Source: Candidatus Zixiibacteriota bacterium
GTDB lineage: Bacteria; Zixibacteria; MSB-5A5; GN15; PGXB01
Length of the DNA stretch: 47,942 nt
Direction of reading: 5' to 3'
NCBI GenBank assembly: GCA_016933955.1
Contig: JAFGTT010000002.1
Coordinates: 1 to 47,942 of the forward strand
The notes under the pieces are model-generated. The model saw only the letters and a list, made by a program, of their open reading frames with translations. It was not told where the DNA came from and searched no databases. Shown one piece after another: positions 35,810-44,086 of the stretch. The position numbers and the translations under genes were made by a program. Position 1 is the first letter of the stretch. The number at the start of each line of letters is the position of its first letter.

Positions 35810-37560
35810 TTGAAAATTGCTCCCCGGCCGGTTCGGCCATCGACTTTTATGGTCAGCGGTGCGGCCGTTTTGACATGACTGACGAATTCCTTCCTGCTTT
35901 CTTCCTTCTGCTTACCCAGCCAGTCCCAGTCGATCCGGAATTTCCCCGTATGCGGTACCATAAAATAGCAGATCTGAAAACTCGAGATATTATGGAAAAA
36001 ATGTGAACCCTGGCTGAGATCGACATTCATATCCGGCATCGTGGCCTCCACAATTGCCCCGGCCCCGGAAATCTGACTCCATTCGACCGGAATCCCCAGC
36101 CAGGGATCGGAACTTCCCCACCGTCCGAAACCGATCAGAAGATATTTGCGCCCGGTATCCGCCATTTTGCGGTTGATCGCTTCCAGTTCGGAGGCGATTT
36201 CGCGCGTATATTGGGCCTTAAAGGTCTCTGGCCGAATATAAACAATATCGACTATATTTTCAACCACGCCATTACCCATAACGTTTTCCGAAGCCGCCAG
36301 GACCTTTTCTACGGACATCTCGACCGAAGCGACCTCGACTTTTGAATGCGAAACCACCATCGGCCGGACCTGCAGAAATCCGAACCGGGCCGGAAGACCA
36401 TGATTACGGTCAAGGGTTACCGCAAACTCGATTTCCACCTCACTGCCGACTGACTCCTCGCACATCTTCAGCAACGATGTCACCAGCTGATTGAAGGGCA
36501 TGGCATAACCGCTTAAGACCGGGGCGAAGGTTAAAACCCGCGGGCCATCATGACCGATCCCCGAAACCAGTCGATCATCCTGGGGCCGGTAGGTTGAGGC
36601 GATATATTTCAAAACACCGTCATATTCGGCTTCGGCCAGCGTTCTTTTAACCATGTACTCGGTTTCCTTAATCGGATCATGCTCCGGCGGTTTTCCCATA
36701 TTTACCGCCCAGAATTCCGTCTGGGTCGTTTTCATAAGCTCACCGACTGAGCCGACCGGCGGGGTCACCTTCGGAAACGATGGCGAATAACACCACACCA
36801 GCCCGCCGTCGACAATCGTCTTACCCAGTCCCAGTGCCAGATCAACCACACCCTGGTCCGGCCGGGCCCGTCCGATCGGATAAAAATTATAAGAACGGGC
36901 CACTCCGGAAAAAGTCGGGTAAAAAAACTCACCGTTTTTCAATCCGACTACCTCCTGGATAATCACCCCCATCTTTTCATCGCGGGGCGATTTCCCGGTC
37001 GCCCGGATATAATCCCTGGCACTCTTGAAAAAGGTCGAGGCATAAACATATTTTATCGCCTCCATCAGTTTGACAAACCGGGTATCCGTATCGGGCTGGT
37101 TATTGGGAATCATCTTGGTGGCGTAAACCCCCGCAAAAGGCTCATACATGGCATCTTCAAGAAGGCTTGATGACCTTATGGCCAGCGGAGTATGAACCGA
37201 ACCGGTCAGGGCCCTCAGATCCCCTACCATCTCGGCCGGAAAGTCGGCCTTTTGAAAAGCATGGGCGATTCGGTTGTCCGGCTCTTCGGATTGCACCGTT
37301 TCCCAGAGACCATTACGCTCCATGAAACTGTCGAATACATCCGTGGCCAGTACCGCCAGCCGGGGAATATTTATCGTTATCTGATTGAAAGCCCGATGAT
37401 CGAATTTGTCAGCCAGAAAATCTTTGATAAAAGCCAGACCGGAGGCCTTTCCCCCGATAGCCCCGGTTCCGATACGGGTCAAAACCTCGTCGGAGCCGAA
37501 AAAATCACGGCTGAACGGTTTGATTTTGTCTATATCGAATTTGATCGAGCGGGTTTCCAT
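35806..37560 (-). CDS. PPDK-type ATP-grasp protein, paralogue of its neighbour
   Basis: The 584-residue protein has the PPDK/PEP synthase ATP-grasp landmarks IGGKASGLAFI, LAIRSSSLLEDAMYEPFAGVY, MGVIIQEVVG and FGFLQVRPMV. After these comes the same extra region as in its neighbour (IGFGRWGSSDPWLGIP, QGSHFFHNISS). It lacks the phosphohistidine and PEP-binding barrel domains, so it cannot run the full pyruvate-to-PEP reaction by itself. It begins the two-gene unit and ends with ATGA, the ATG being the start of 32624-35809. The two proteins may form a complex. Possible jobs are phosphorylating or adenylating a target, or a nucleotide sensor; all are inference. Confidence 0.8.
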   Translation of the reverse strand: METRSIKFDIDKIKPFSRDFFGSDEVLTRIGTGAIGGKASGLAFIKDFLADKFDHRAFNQITINIPRLAVLATDVFDSFMERNGLWETVQSEEPDNRIAHAFQKADFPAEMVGDLRALTGSVHTPLAIRSSSLLEDAMYEPFAGVYATKMIPNNQPDTDTRFVKLMEAIKYVYASTFFKSARDYIRATGKSPRDEKMGVIIQEVVGLKNGEFFYPTFSGVARSYNFYPIGRARPDQGVVDLALGLGKTIVDGGLVWCYSPSFPKVTPPVGSVGELMKTTQTEFWAVNMGKPPEHDPIKETEYMVKRTLAEAEYDGVLKYIASTYRPQDDRLVSGIGHDGPRVLTFAPVLSGYAMPFNQLVTSLLKMCEESVGSEVEIEFAVTLDRNHGLPARFGFLQVRPMVVSHSKVEVASVEMSVEKVLAASENVMGNGVVENIVDIVYIRPETFKAQYTREIASELEAINRKMADTGRKYLLIGFGRWGSSDPWLGIPVEWSQISGAGAIVEATMPDMNVDLSQGSHFFHNISSFQICYFMVPHTGKFRIDWDWLGKQKEESRKEFVSHVKTAAPLTIKVDGRTGRGAIFK

Positions 37561-37677
37561 CTGTCAATCCTGTCTATCAGTCTATCTCAACCGTCGGCCG
37601 TCATTTAGTATTTTCGTCATCATTGATAATATCCTGAGACCGCAGTCTTAAATCAAGATCAAAACCGCTCTCCACGG

Positions 37678-38964
37678 CTAAACCCAGCCTCGATCCCGGC
37701 AGGCCTGGGCAACCCGCGAGATTCCAATCAGATGGGCCGCGTCACGCATATTCAGACTCTTCTTTAGGGCCAGTTCACTGACATCCTGAAAAGCCGTCGT
37801 CATCCTGACATCAAGCTTACCGAGGACTTCGTCTGTGGTCCAGTAATAATTCGAATTGCTCTGAACCTGCTCGAAATAACTACAGATAACCCCGCCGGCA
37901 TTGGCCAGAGTATCGGGAATTAAAAATATATTCCGTTCGGATATTATCCGATCAGCCTCCGGCGTCACCGGCCCCCTGGCTCCCTCGGCAATAATTTTAA
38001 CCATGGGATTGATTCCCGGGGCATTCTCCTTGGTAATCTGGTATTCCAGCGCGGCCGGAATCAAAATATCTACCTCCTGCTCCAGCCATTCTTCCCCGGG
38101 TCGAACTTCATAGCCAAGGTCCTGCGCCCGGTCTTTGGAAATGCCCCCGAAATCATCGGTGATCTTCAGCAATTCATCCGGTTTGATGCCTTCTTTTCTA
38201 ATGTAAGCGTACGAAATCTGGTCATACTGATCCCAGCAGGAAACGCATTTAACCGTCCCGCCGATTTGATTATATAGACGGATGGCGTGCTGACCGACAT
38301 TACCGAAACCCTGCACACTGGCGGTGGTGTTCCGGGGAGACAGGTTAATCCTTTTCAACGCCTCACGCAAAGCATATATAATCCCGAAACCGGGTGCCTC
38401 CCGCCGTCCCAGGGAGCCGCCCTGACCAACCGGCTTCCCGGTTATAAAACCGGGATAACGCCCGCCATGAATATTTTCATATTCATCCAGCATCCAGAGC
38501 ATATGTTGCGGGGTCGTCATAATGTCGATCTCCGGGATATCCGCCAGCGGACCCAGCACCCGGGCCAGTTGCCTGACCCACCCCCGGCAGATCAATTCCT
38601 GAACCCGGATACTCAGATCATGCGGATCGCAGATAACCCCGCCCCGACTTCCACCCAGCGGGACATCGACCACCCCGCATTGCCATGTCATATTCATGGC
38701 CAGAGCCCGTACTTTGTCTATCGTTTCCTGAGGATGAAAACGGATCCCGCCTTTACACGGTCCGCGGGCATCATTATGTTGAACCCGGAATCCGCGAAAA
38801 ACCCGCGTCGAACCATTATCAAGGCGAACCGGAATACTGAACTGATATTCACGAACCGGTTGCCGCATAAACTCCCTGGTGCCGCTGTCCAGATCAAGCA
38901 TATCGGCAATACGATCGAATTGATCCTGGGCCATCCCGTAAAAATTGAAAGCCTTGTCATTCAT
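37678..38964 (-). CDS. Glutamate dehydrogenase homologue with altered lysines
   Basis: The 428-residue protein has the Glu/Leu/Phe/Val dehydrogenase fold: GPCKGGIRFHPQ (with K71), PEIDIMTTPQHMLWMLDEYE (with the expected Asp) and the Rossmann region ASVQGFGNVGQHA. Two positions normally Lys differ: MTWQC in place of MTWK (Q95) and PLGGSRGG in place of GG(A/S/G)KGG (R107). The second is the usual catalytic Lys of the family, so normal oxidative deamination is in doubt. The start ATG 38964 is preceded by AGGAT; a longer reading (38988) adds 8 residues. It is followed on its strand by the ATP-grasp pair after a 117-base gap. Confidence 0.85.
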   Translation of the reverse strand: MNDKAFNFYGMAQDQFDRIADMLDLDSGTREFMRQPVREYQFSIPVRLDNGSTRVFRGFRVQHNDARGPCKGGIRFHPQETIDKVRALAMNMTWQCGVVDVPLGGSRGGVICDPHDLSIRVQELICRGWVRQLARVLGPLADIPEIDIMTTPQHMLWMLDEYENIHGGRYPGFITGKPVGQGGSLGRREAPGFGIIYALREALKRINLSPRNTTASVQGFGNVGQHAIRLYNQIGGTVKCVSCWDQYDQISYAYIRKEGIKPDELLKITDDFGGISKDRAQDLGYEVRPGEEWLEQEVDILIPAALEYQITKENAPGINPMVKIIAEGARGPVTPEADRIISERNIFLIPDTLANAGGVICSYFEQVQSNSNYYWTTDEVLGKLDVRMTTAFQDVSELALKKSLNMRDAAHLIGISRVAQACRDRGWV

Positions 38965-39208
38965 ATAGTAATCCTGAATATATGTCACACGGATAATTAT
39001 TCATAATAATAGGCTCTCTGTAGCCGTCATAACAATAGATTATGGAATATTTAAAGTCAAGGGACAATGGAGAGAGCAATCAGATCGGAAAATAGGGATT
39101 ATTTAAAAAAATGTGATTCTCATTTGCATCTTTCTTACTTATAATTGACCTTCGGGAAAGTTGCCGGAATTGTCAATGAAAATACAAACCGGATATTACA
39201 AGGAATAT

Positions 39209-40441
39209 ATGTCCCTGCCGGAAATCCCGTTATCAATCGCACGGAGAATGGCTCTTCGAGCACAGCTTTTTGGTAATAATTCCCGTCTGCCGAAAGGCAA
39301 AGAGGGCGTCGCCCGGATTGTGGATAAACTCGGCTATATCCAGATCGATACCATTGCCGTTATTGAAAGGGCTCACCACCACACTCTCTGGACCCGTTTT
39401 CACGAATATACGCCGGCTATGCTCCACGATCTGCAGGCCGTCGACCGCCGGATTTTCGAATACTGGGGCCATGCCGCTTCCTACCTGCCGATTTCCGATT
39501 ATCGCTTCTACATTCCCCGCATGCACCGATTCGTCAATCCCGGCAATAGTTGGGAAAAAGAAAGACTGAAGAAATATGGCCACCTGATGAAACCGATTCT
39601 GGAACGTATCCGCAGTGAGGGTCCTCTGGGATCCCGTGACTTCGCCTCAACGGGCAAAAAAAGGGGCACCTGGTGGGACTGGCGCCCGGCCAAAACCGCT
39701 CTGGAAATGCTCTTCTGGCGTGGTGAACTGATGATCACCGAACGACGTAATTTCTCCCGAATTTATGATCTGACCGAAAGGGTCCTGCCCGAACAGGTTG
39801 ACACCCGGGTTCCCGAAACCGATGAGCTGGGGCGGTTTTTGGTCCGCCGGGCTCTTGATGCTTTCGGTGTCGCGCGTTTGGAAGAAATTTGTGATCATCT
39901 CCATGCCGCCCCGAGAGAGACAATAGCACAAGCCCTGAAACAGCTTCTGGATTCCGGCGAGGTGACCGGGGTGCAAATCGCGGAGGATCAAAAAGTTACT
40001 TACTATGCACACACGGAATATCTTGAAAGATCCGGGCGTCTTCGAAAATCTAAACCCCGGCTTCACATTCTCTCGCCCTTCGATAATCTGATAATTCAGC
40101 GCCATCGGACAAACCGCCTTTTTGGATTTGACTATTCTCTCGAATGCTATCTTCCGGCGCACAAAAGAAAATATGGGTATTTTGTTCTGCCGATTCTCTG
40201 GAACGAAAACCTGGTGGCCCGGCTGGATGTTAAAGCCGACCGTAAAAACCAGAGGCTGATTTTAAATAGCCTTCAGTTTGAACCATCATTTAAATCTTTC
40301 AATGAAATGCTACCGGCCTTGGTCGAGAAACTCCGGCGGTTCGCGGCCTTTAACAACTGCCGCGATATATGCATCAAGAACGTCTCCCCCGCCAAATTCA
40401 AACGGGAAATAGCCGGACTGATGACCCGTAACTGCCCATGA
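39209..40441 (+). CDS. ycaQ: YcaQ-like DNA crosslink glycosylase
   Basis: The product is 410 residues from ATG 39209, the same length as E. coli YcaQ. The start SIARRMALRAQLF, the QIDTIAVIERAHHHTLWTRF block (with Gln and Asp of the family's QxD active-site motif), FEYWGHAASYLP and LSPFDNLIIQRHRTNRLFGFDYSLE match the winged-helix (HTH_42) AlkZ/YcaQ family. Members release damaged bases and unhook DNA interstrand crosslinks. AAGGA lies 4 bases before this ATG; a longer reading from TTG 39161 has a weaker site. A TATAAT lies at 39140-39145. It is unlinked to known repair neighbours. Confidence 0.87.
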   Translation: MSLPEIPLSIARRMALRAQLFGNNSRLPKGKEGVARIVDKLGYIQIDTIAVIERAHHHTLWTRFHEYTPAMLHDLQAVDRRIFEYWGHAASYLPISDYRFYIPRMHRFVNPGNSWEKERLKKYGHLMKPILERIRSEGPLGSRDFASTGKKRGTWWDWRPAKTALEMLFWRGELMITERRNFSRIYDLTERVLPEQVDTRVPETDELGRFLVRRALDAFGVARLEEICDHLHAAPRETIAQALKQLLDSGEVTGVQIAEDQKVTYYAHTEYLERSGRLRKSKPRLHILSPFDNLIIQRHRTNRLFGFDYSLECYLPAHKRKYGYFVLPILWNENLVARLDVKADRKNQRLILNSLQFEPSFKSFNEMLPALVEKLRRFAAFNNCRDICIKNVSPAKFKREIAGLMTRNCP

Positions 40442-40465
40442 TGATTGTATATGTCGGGGTAATAA

Positions 40466-40496
40466 AAATCCCGGCCTCAACTGGATTCCGGGATTT
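40466..40496. terminator. Terminator between convergent ycaQ and ABC exporter genes
   Basis: The 9-bp stem AAATCCCGG (40466-40474) pairs with CCGGGATTT (40488-40496) around a 13-base loop. On the minus strand it is followed by TTTATTA, good for ending the ABC operon; the plus-strand side is weaker. Confidence 0.65.
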
Positions 40497-40528
40497 ACAT
40501 AAGAATTAAATACCTCTCGCCTTGATTC

Positions 40529-41749
40529 TTATTCGTAACGAAGAGCGTCAATCGGATTTAAAGCGGCCGCCTTTCGGGCCGGATAGTAACCGAAAAAGAT
40601 GCCCACCACCGCTGAGAAAATTACTGATATAAAAATAATCTGCGGACTTATAACGGCGCTCATCGTGGTAAACTGATTGAGAATGTATGTCACCGCGAAG
40701 GAGAGAATGATACCGACCAGCCCGCCGCTCAAACTGAGAACAACCGCCTCGGAAAGAAACTGAATCAGAACATCGCTTCCTCTGGCTCCGACCGATAGTC
40801 TGATACCGATCTCGCGAGTCCGCTCCGTCACCGAAACCAGCATAATGTTCATAATTCCGATCCCCCCCACGACCAGCGAGACCGCCGCGATAGCTCCCAA
40901 AAGCAGGGTCATGGTTCGCGACGTTTGAGTGACAGCATCGGTAATCTCGGCCTGGTTGGAAATGGTGAAATCATCGGCATCACCTTCATTCAGACGGTGT
41001 GCATCCCGAAGAATCAGCCGCAATTCCTCCTGAGCCTGGTCCATGACTTCGGTCGAGGCCGCGCTGGCATTGATCATATCAACAAATTGCCGACCCTTGA
41101 GACGGTACAGCACGGTGGTGGATGGAGCCAGGATAACATCATCCTGATCCTGTCCCATACCGCTTTGCCCTTTGGAAGCCAGAATCCCTATTATGGTGAA
41201 CGGGATATTGCGGATACGAATTTCCTTGCCAACCGGGTCCTGGTCGGGAAACAATTCATCGGCCACGGTCTTACCGAGCACAGCGACTTTTTTGCGTGAA
41301 GTCACATCTCTCTCGGTGAATGCCTCTCCCGATTCGACAATCCAGTTGCGAATTGTAAAATAATCTGGAGATACACCATAAATAGTCGTGTACCAGTTGC
41401 TGCTGCCGCCGATCACCTGGCCGCCGGATCGTACGACCGGCGAAATACCGCTGAGTAAAGTGGCCTGCTCTTTTATTTTCTCGACATCTTCAAGCGTGAA
41501 CCGGTTAAACGATCCGGCCCCCTGACGAACCCCGCCACTACTGCTTACTCCGGGGAAGACAATAATCAGATTGGTTCCCAGAGCGTTTATCTGTTGCTCG
41601 ATTGCCACCTGACTGCCCTTTCCGATCGCTACCATAATTATCACGGCGCTGACACCGATAATAATGCCCAGCGATGTCAACAAACTGCGCATCCGGTTTT
41701 TCATTATACTGGAAAACGCCACCTTAAGAAGATTCGTGATTTGCATCAT
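40529..41749 (-). CDS. MacB-like ABC transporter permease (FtsX family)
   Basis: The 406-residue permease has an N-terminal membrane segment within SIMKNRMRSLLTSLGIIIGVSAVIIMVAIG. A large periplasmic domain (MacB_PCD type, about 45-270) follows, then three membrane helices near the C-terminus (LLLGAIAAVSLVVGGIGIMNIMLVS and others), ending in the PARKAAALNPIDALRYE hallmark. This is the mechanotransmission type of permease, which moves or pulls substrates in the periplasm. It starts inside the end of the ATPase gene (4-base overlap), so the ATPase and permease are coupled. Substrate is unknown. Confidence 0.92.
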   Translation of the reverse strand: MMQITNLLKVAFSSIMKNRMRSLLTSLGIIIGVSAVIIMVAIGKGSQVAIEQQINALGTNLIIVFPGVSSSGGVRQGAGSFNRFTLEDVEKIKEQATLLSGISPVVRSGGQVIGGSSNWYTTIYGVSPDYFTIRNWIVESGEAFTERDVTSRKKVAVLGKTVADELFPDQDPVGKEIRIRNIPFTIIGILASKGQSGMGQDQDDVILAPSTTVLYRLKGRQFVDMINASAASTEVMDQAQEELRLILRDAHRLNEGDADDFTISNQAEITDAVTQTSRTMTLLLGAIAAVSLVVGGIGIMNIMLVSVTERTREIGIRLSVGARGSDVLIQFLSEAVVLSLSGGLVGIILSFAVTYILNQFTTMSAVISPQIIFISVIFSAVVGIFFGYYPARKAAALNPIDALRYE

Positions 41750-42537
41750 ATATTATCTCCCGCGGCCGTCCCCGCCAAGGAAGCCTGCCACCCGGCCGGG
41801 GCCTCGATATCCTTGAAATTGGCCAAATCTTCTCCGGCATTACGCCGGTTTACAACTTTAAAATCCCGCAGTATCACTCCGTCCCGCATCTCGATTATTC
41901 TCTTCGCGTACGAGGCGATGTCCGGTTCGTGGGTGACCAGCAAAATGGTAATTCCCTGATCGTTAAGTTCCTGGAATACCGAAAGAACATCGATTGAGGT
42001 TCGCGTATCGAGATTCCCGGTCGGCTCATCGGCCAGTATTATTGCCGGTTGATTCACCAGTGCCCGTGCGATCGCCACCCGTTGTTGCTGTCCCCCCGAA
42101 AGTTGATTCGGCTCATGGTCATACCGGTCGCCCAGACCGACTTTCTTAAGAGCCTCAATCGCCGCCTGGCGGGGATTTTTTATCCGCATGGTACGATCAT
42201 ATATCAACGGCAATTCGACATTCTCAAGCGCCGAAGTCCGCGCCAGAAGATTGAATCCCTGGAAAACAAAACCAATTTTCTGGTTGCGGATATCCGCGTA
42301 ATCCCGCCCGTTCCGTAAATTCATATCGGTCCCGTCAAGGAAGTAATTCCCCGCCGTCGGCATATCCAGACAGCCCAGAAGATTCATCAGGGTCGATTTA
42401 CCCGACCCGGACGCCCCCATGATGGCCAGGAATTCGCCGCGATTTATTTTCAGATCGACTCCCCTCAGAGCTTTGACCTCGATATCACCCATCCGGTAAA
42501 TTTTCGTCAGTCCTTTTATTTCAATAACCGTTTCCAT
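41746..42537 (-). CDS. MacB/LolD-type ABC transporter ATPase
   Basis: The 263-residue ATPase has Walker A GASGSGKST (41-49), a Q-loop FVFQGFNLLARTSALENVELPLIY, signature LSGGQQQRVAIARAL and Walker B IILADEPTGNLD, followed by the switch His in THEPDIASYAKR. This LolD/MacB-like sequence type pairs with FtsX-family permeases. The last 30 residues (after DFKVVNRRNAGED) are an extra tail. It is the middle gene of the adaptor-ATPase-permease operon. Confidence 0.94.
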   Translation of the reverse strand: METVIEIKGLTKIYRMGDIEVKALRGVDLKINRGEFLAIMGASGSGKSTLMNLLGCLDMPTAGNYFLDGTDMNLRNGRDYADIRNQKIGFVFQGFNLLARTSALENVELPLIYDRTMRIKNPRQAAIEALKKVGLGDRYDHEPNQLSGGQQQRVAIARALVNQPAIILADEPTGNLDTRTSIDVLSVFQELNDQGITILLVTHEPDIASYAKRIIEMRDGVILRDFKVVNRRNAGEDLANFKDIEAPAGWQASLAGTAAGDNI

Positions 42538-42571
42538 TGTCTTATCCAGTTTTTTTCTCGTTGTATTTATC

Positions 42572-43831
42572 TTAAAATCCGGGACCCGGCATCGGCGGCC
42601 GAGTTTGCATCTGGCTTTTCTGCGTCGATGAACTTGTACCGGTGCTTGTCGCCAGACTGCTGATCACCTGCATCCCTTCTTTCAAATCACGGCTTTCCAC
42701 GATCTCGGTTTTGCTCCCGTCGGTCAAACCCGTTTTCACCATGGCCATGGCCAGCGAGCCGCCGCTATCCAGGTACCAAACCTCCTTGAGATCACTGGGA
42801 AAATCTTTTGCCTTTCCTCCACTCGCGGCCGGTTGCTGCGGCCGAGGCGGCTTCAGTGAATCGGGCATATTCTCGAACCGGGTTTTGCGCTTTTCGAAGG
42901 CCTTGGCCATCTCCTCTTCCGATGGCTGAAAACGCAGACAGGTGTTGGGAACCAGAAGGACATTCTTTTTTTGCTCGATTATGAAATCGACCGTCGCCGT
43001 CATTCCGGGAAGCAATAAACCTTCACTGTTGGCCGCATCGACAATCACCGTATAAGTCACTACATTCGAAACCGTCTGGGGCTGCAATCTGATCCGTGTC
43101 ACTGATCCCGTGAATTCTTTATTGGAATACGTCTGGACATCAAAACGAACCTGTTGCCCTTCTTTTATCGAACCGATATCGCTCTCGTCAACGTCAACCT
43201 CTATCTGCATATGGTTCAAATCCTCGGCGATCATGAACAATGTCGGCGTCGAAAAACTGGCCGCCACCGTCTGCCCCCCCTCAACATTTTTCTCGATCAC
43301 GATGCCGTCTATCGGTGAGGTGATAACCGCATACTGAAGATTCTTCACTGCTCTCTGGTAAGCCGCCTCGGCCGATTTCAATGAAGCCTTTTGAGTCTTG
43401 ACACTTATCTGATATGGCAAAAAATCCGCTTCCGATATCAAATCTTTCTCAAATAAACTGTGGTAGCGCTCAAAATCCGCCTGGGCCTGCTCCAGCTGAG
43501 CCTCCACCCGCTCCATCCCCGCCTCGGCATCGAGCAAAGATGCCTTCAGCAAGGTCGTATCAAGAACCGCCAGAAGCTGTCCCTTTTTTACGTGATCGTT
43601 ATAATCGACATATATGGAATCAATTGTACCCGACACCTGCGTGCCGACCTCGACTATGGTCACCGGGCTCAATGTCCCGCTGGCCGATATTACTGTCTCC
43701 AGATTACCCCGTGTAACCTCCGCAAACTGGTACCGGGTATCATTCTTGCTGATTGCGAAACTGTAAATCAATTTGGCCGCTCCCAGAAGAACAATCAGGA
43801 CAATTATACTGACAATTATTTTCTTTTTCAT
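42572..43831 (-). CDS. MacA-like membrane-fusion adaptor (HlyD family)
   Basis: The 419-residue protein starts with a membrane anchor (MKKKIIVSIIVLIVLLGAAKLIYSF). Next come the lipoyl-like split domain (TLSPVTIVEVGTQVSGTIDSIYVDYNDHVKKGQLLAVLD), a coiled-coil hairpin (SLLDAEAGMERVEAQLEQAQADFERY...) and beta-barrel parts with GGQTVAASFSTPTLFMIAEDL. I use ATG 43831 because AGGTGG precedes it; the longer frame adds 23 unrelated residues. A low-complexity Pro/Gln/Ser-rich region lies near the end (PPRPQQPAASGG). It would bridge the inner-membrane pump to a TolC-like channel, which is not in this window. Confidence 0.92.
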   Translation of the reverse strand: MKKKIIVSIIVLIVLLGAAKLIYSFAISKNDTRYQFAEVTRGNLETVISASGTLSPVTIVEVGTQVSGTIDSIYVDYNDHVKKGQLLAVLDTTLLKASLLDAEAGMERVEAQLEQAQADFERYHSLFEKDLISEADFLPYQISVKTQKASLKSAEAAYQRAVKNLQYAVITSPIDGIVIEKNVEGGQTVAASFSTPTLFMIAEDLNHMQIEVDVDESDIGSIKEGQQVRFDVQTYSNKEFTGSVTRIRLQPQTVSNVVTYTVIVDAANSEGLLLPGMTATVDFIIEQKKNVLLVPNTCLRFQPSEEEMAKAFEKRKTRFENMPDSLKPPRPQQPAASGGKAKDFPSDLKEVWYLDSGGSLAMAMVKTGLTDGSKTEIVESRDLKEGMQVISSLATSTGTSSSTQKSQMQTRPPMPGPGF

Positions 43832-44074
43832 GCCACCTGTCCTTTTTGATGTCACAATCATCATATAAACCATTCCTTTTAATCTTCCCTTTTTTGACAA
43901 TCGGAACCATCAAAAGACTAAAGTAAATTGATACAAATCTTTCAGCCGGTTTTCTAACCGCTATAACAATCAATCCCATATCGGGTTATGGTGAACCACT
44001 AAAAATACCCGGCGTTATCCCGTGCCAATGCCGAAACTATCTGACCATTAATTTTATTCCCGCTTATATACCGG

Positions 44075-44080
44075 TATAAT
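44075..44080 (+). promoter_or_regulatory. Possible -10 element for a leaderless transcript
   Basis: TATAAT lies 6 bases before the flavoprotein ATG at 44087. If used, transcription would begin at or near the ATG, giving an RNA without a leader, which fits the lack of a ribosome-binding site. No good -35 was found, so this is tentative. Confidence 0.35.
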
Positions 44081-44086
44081 TATCTT

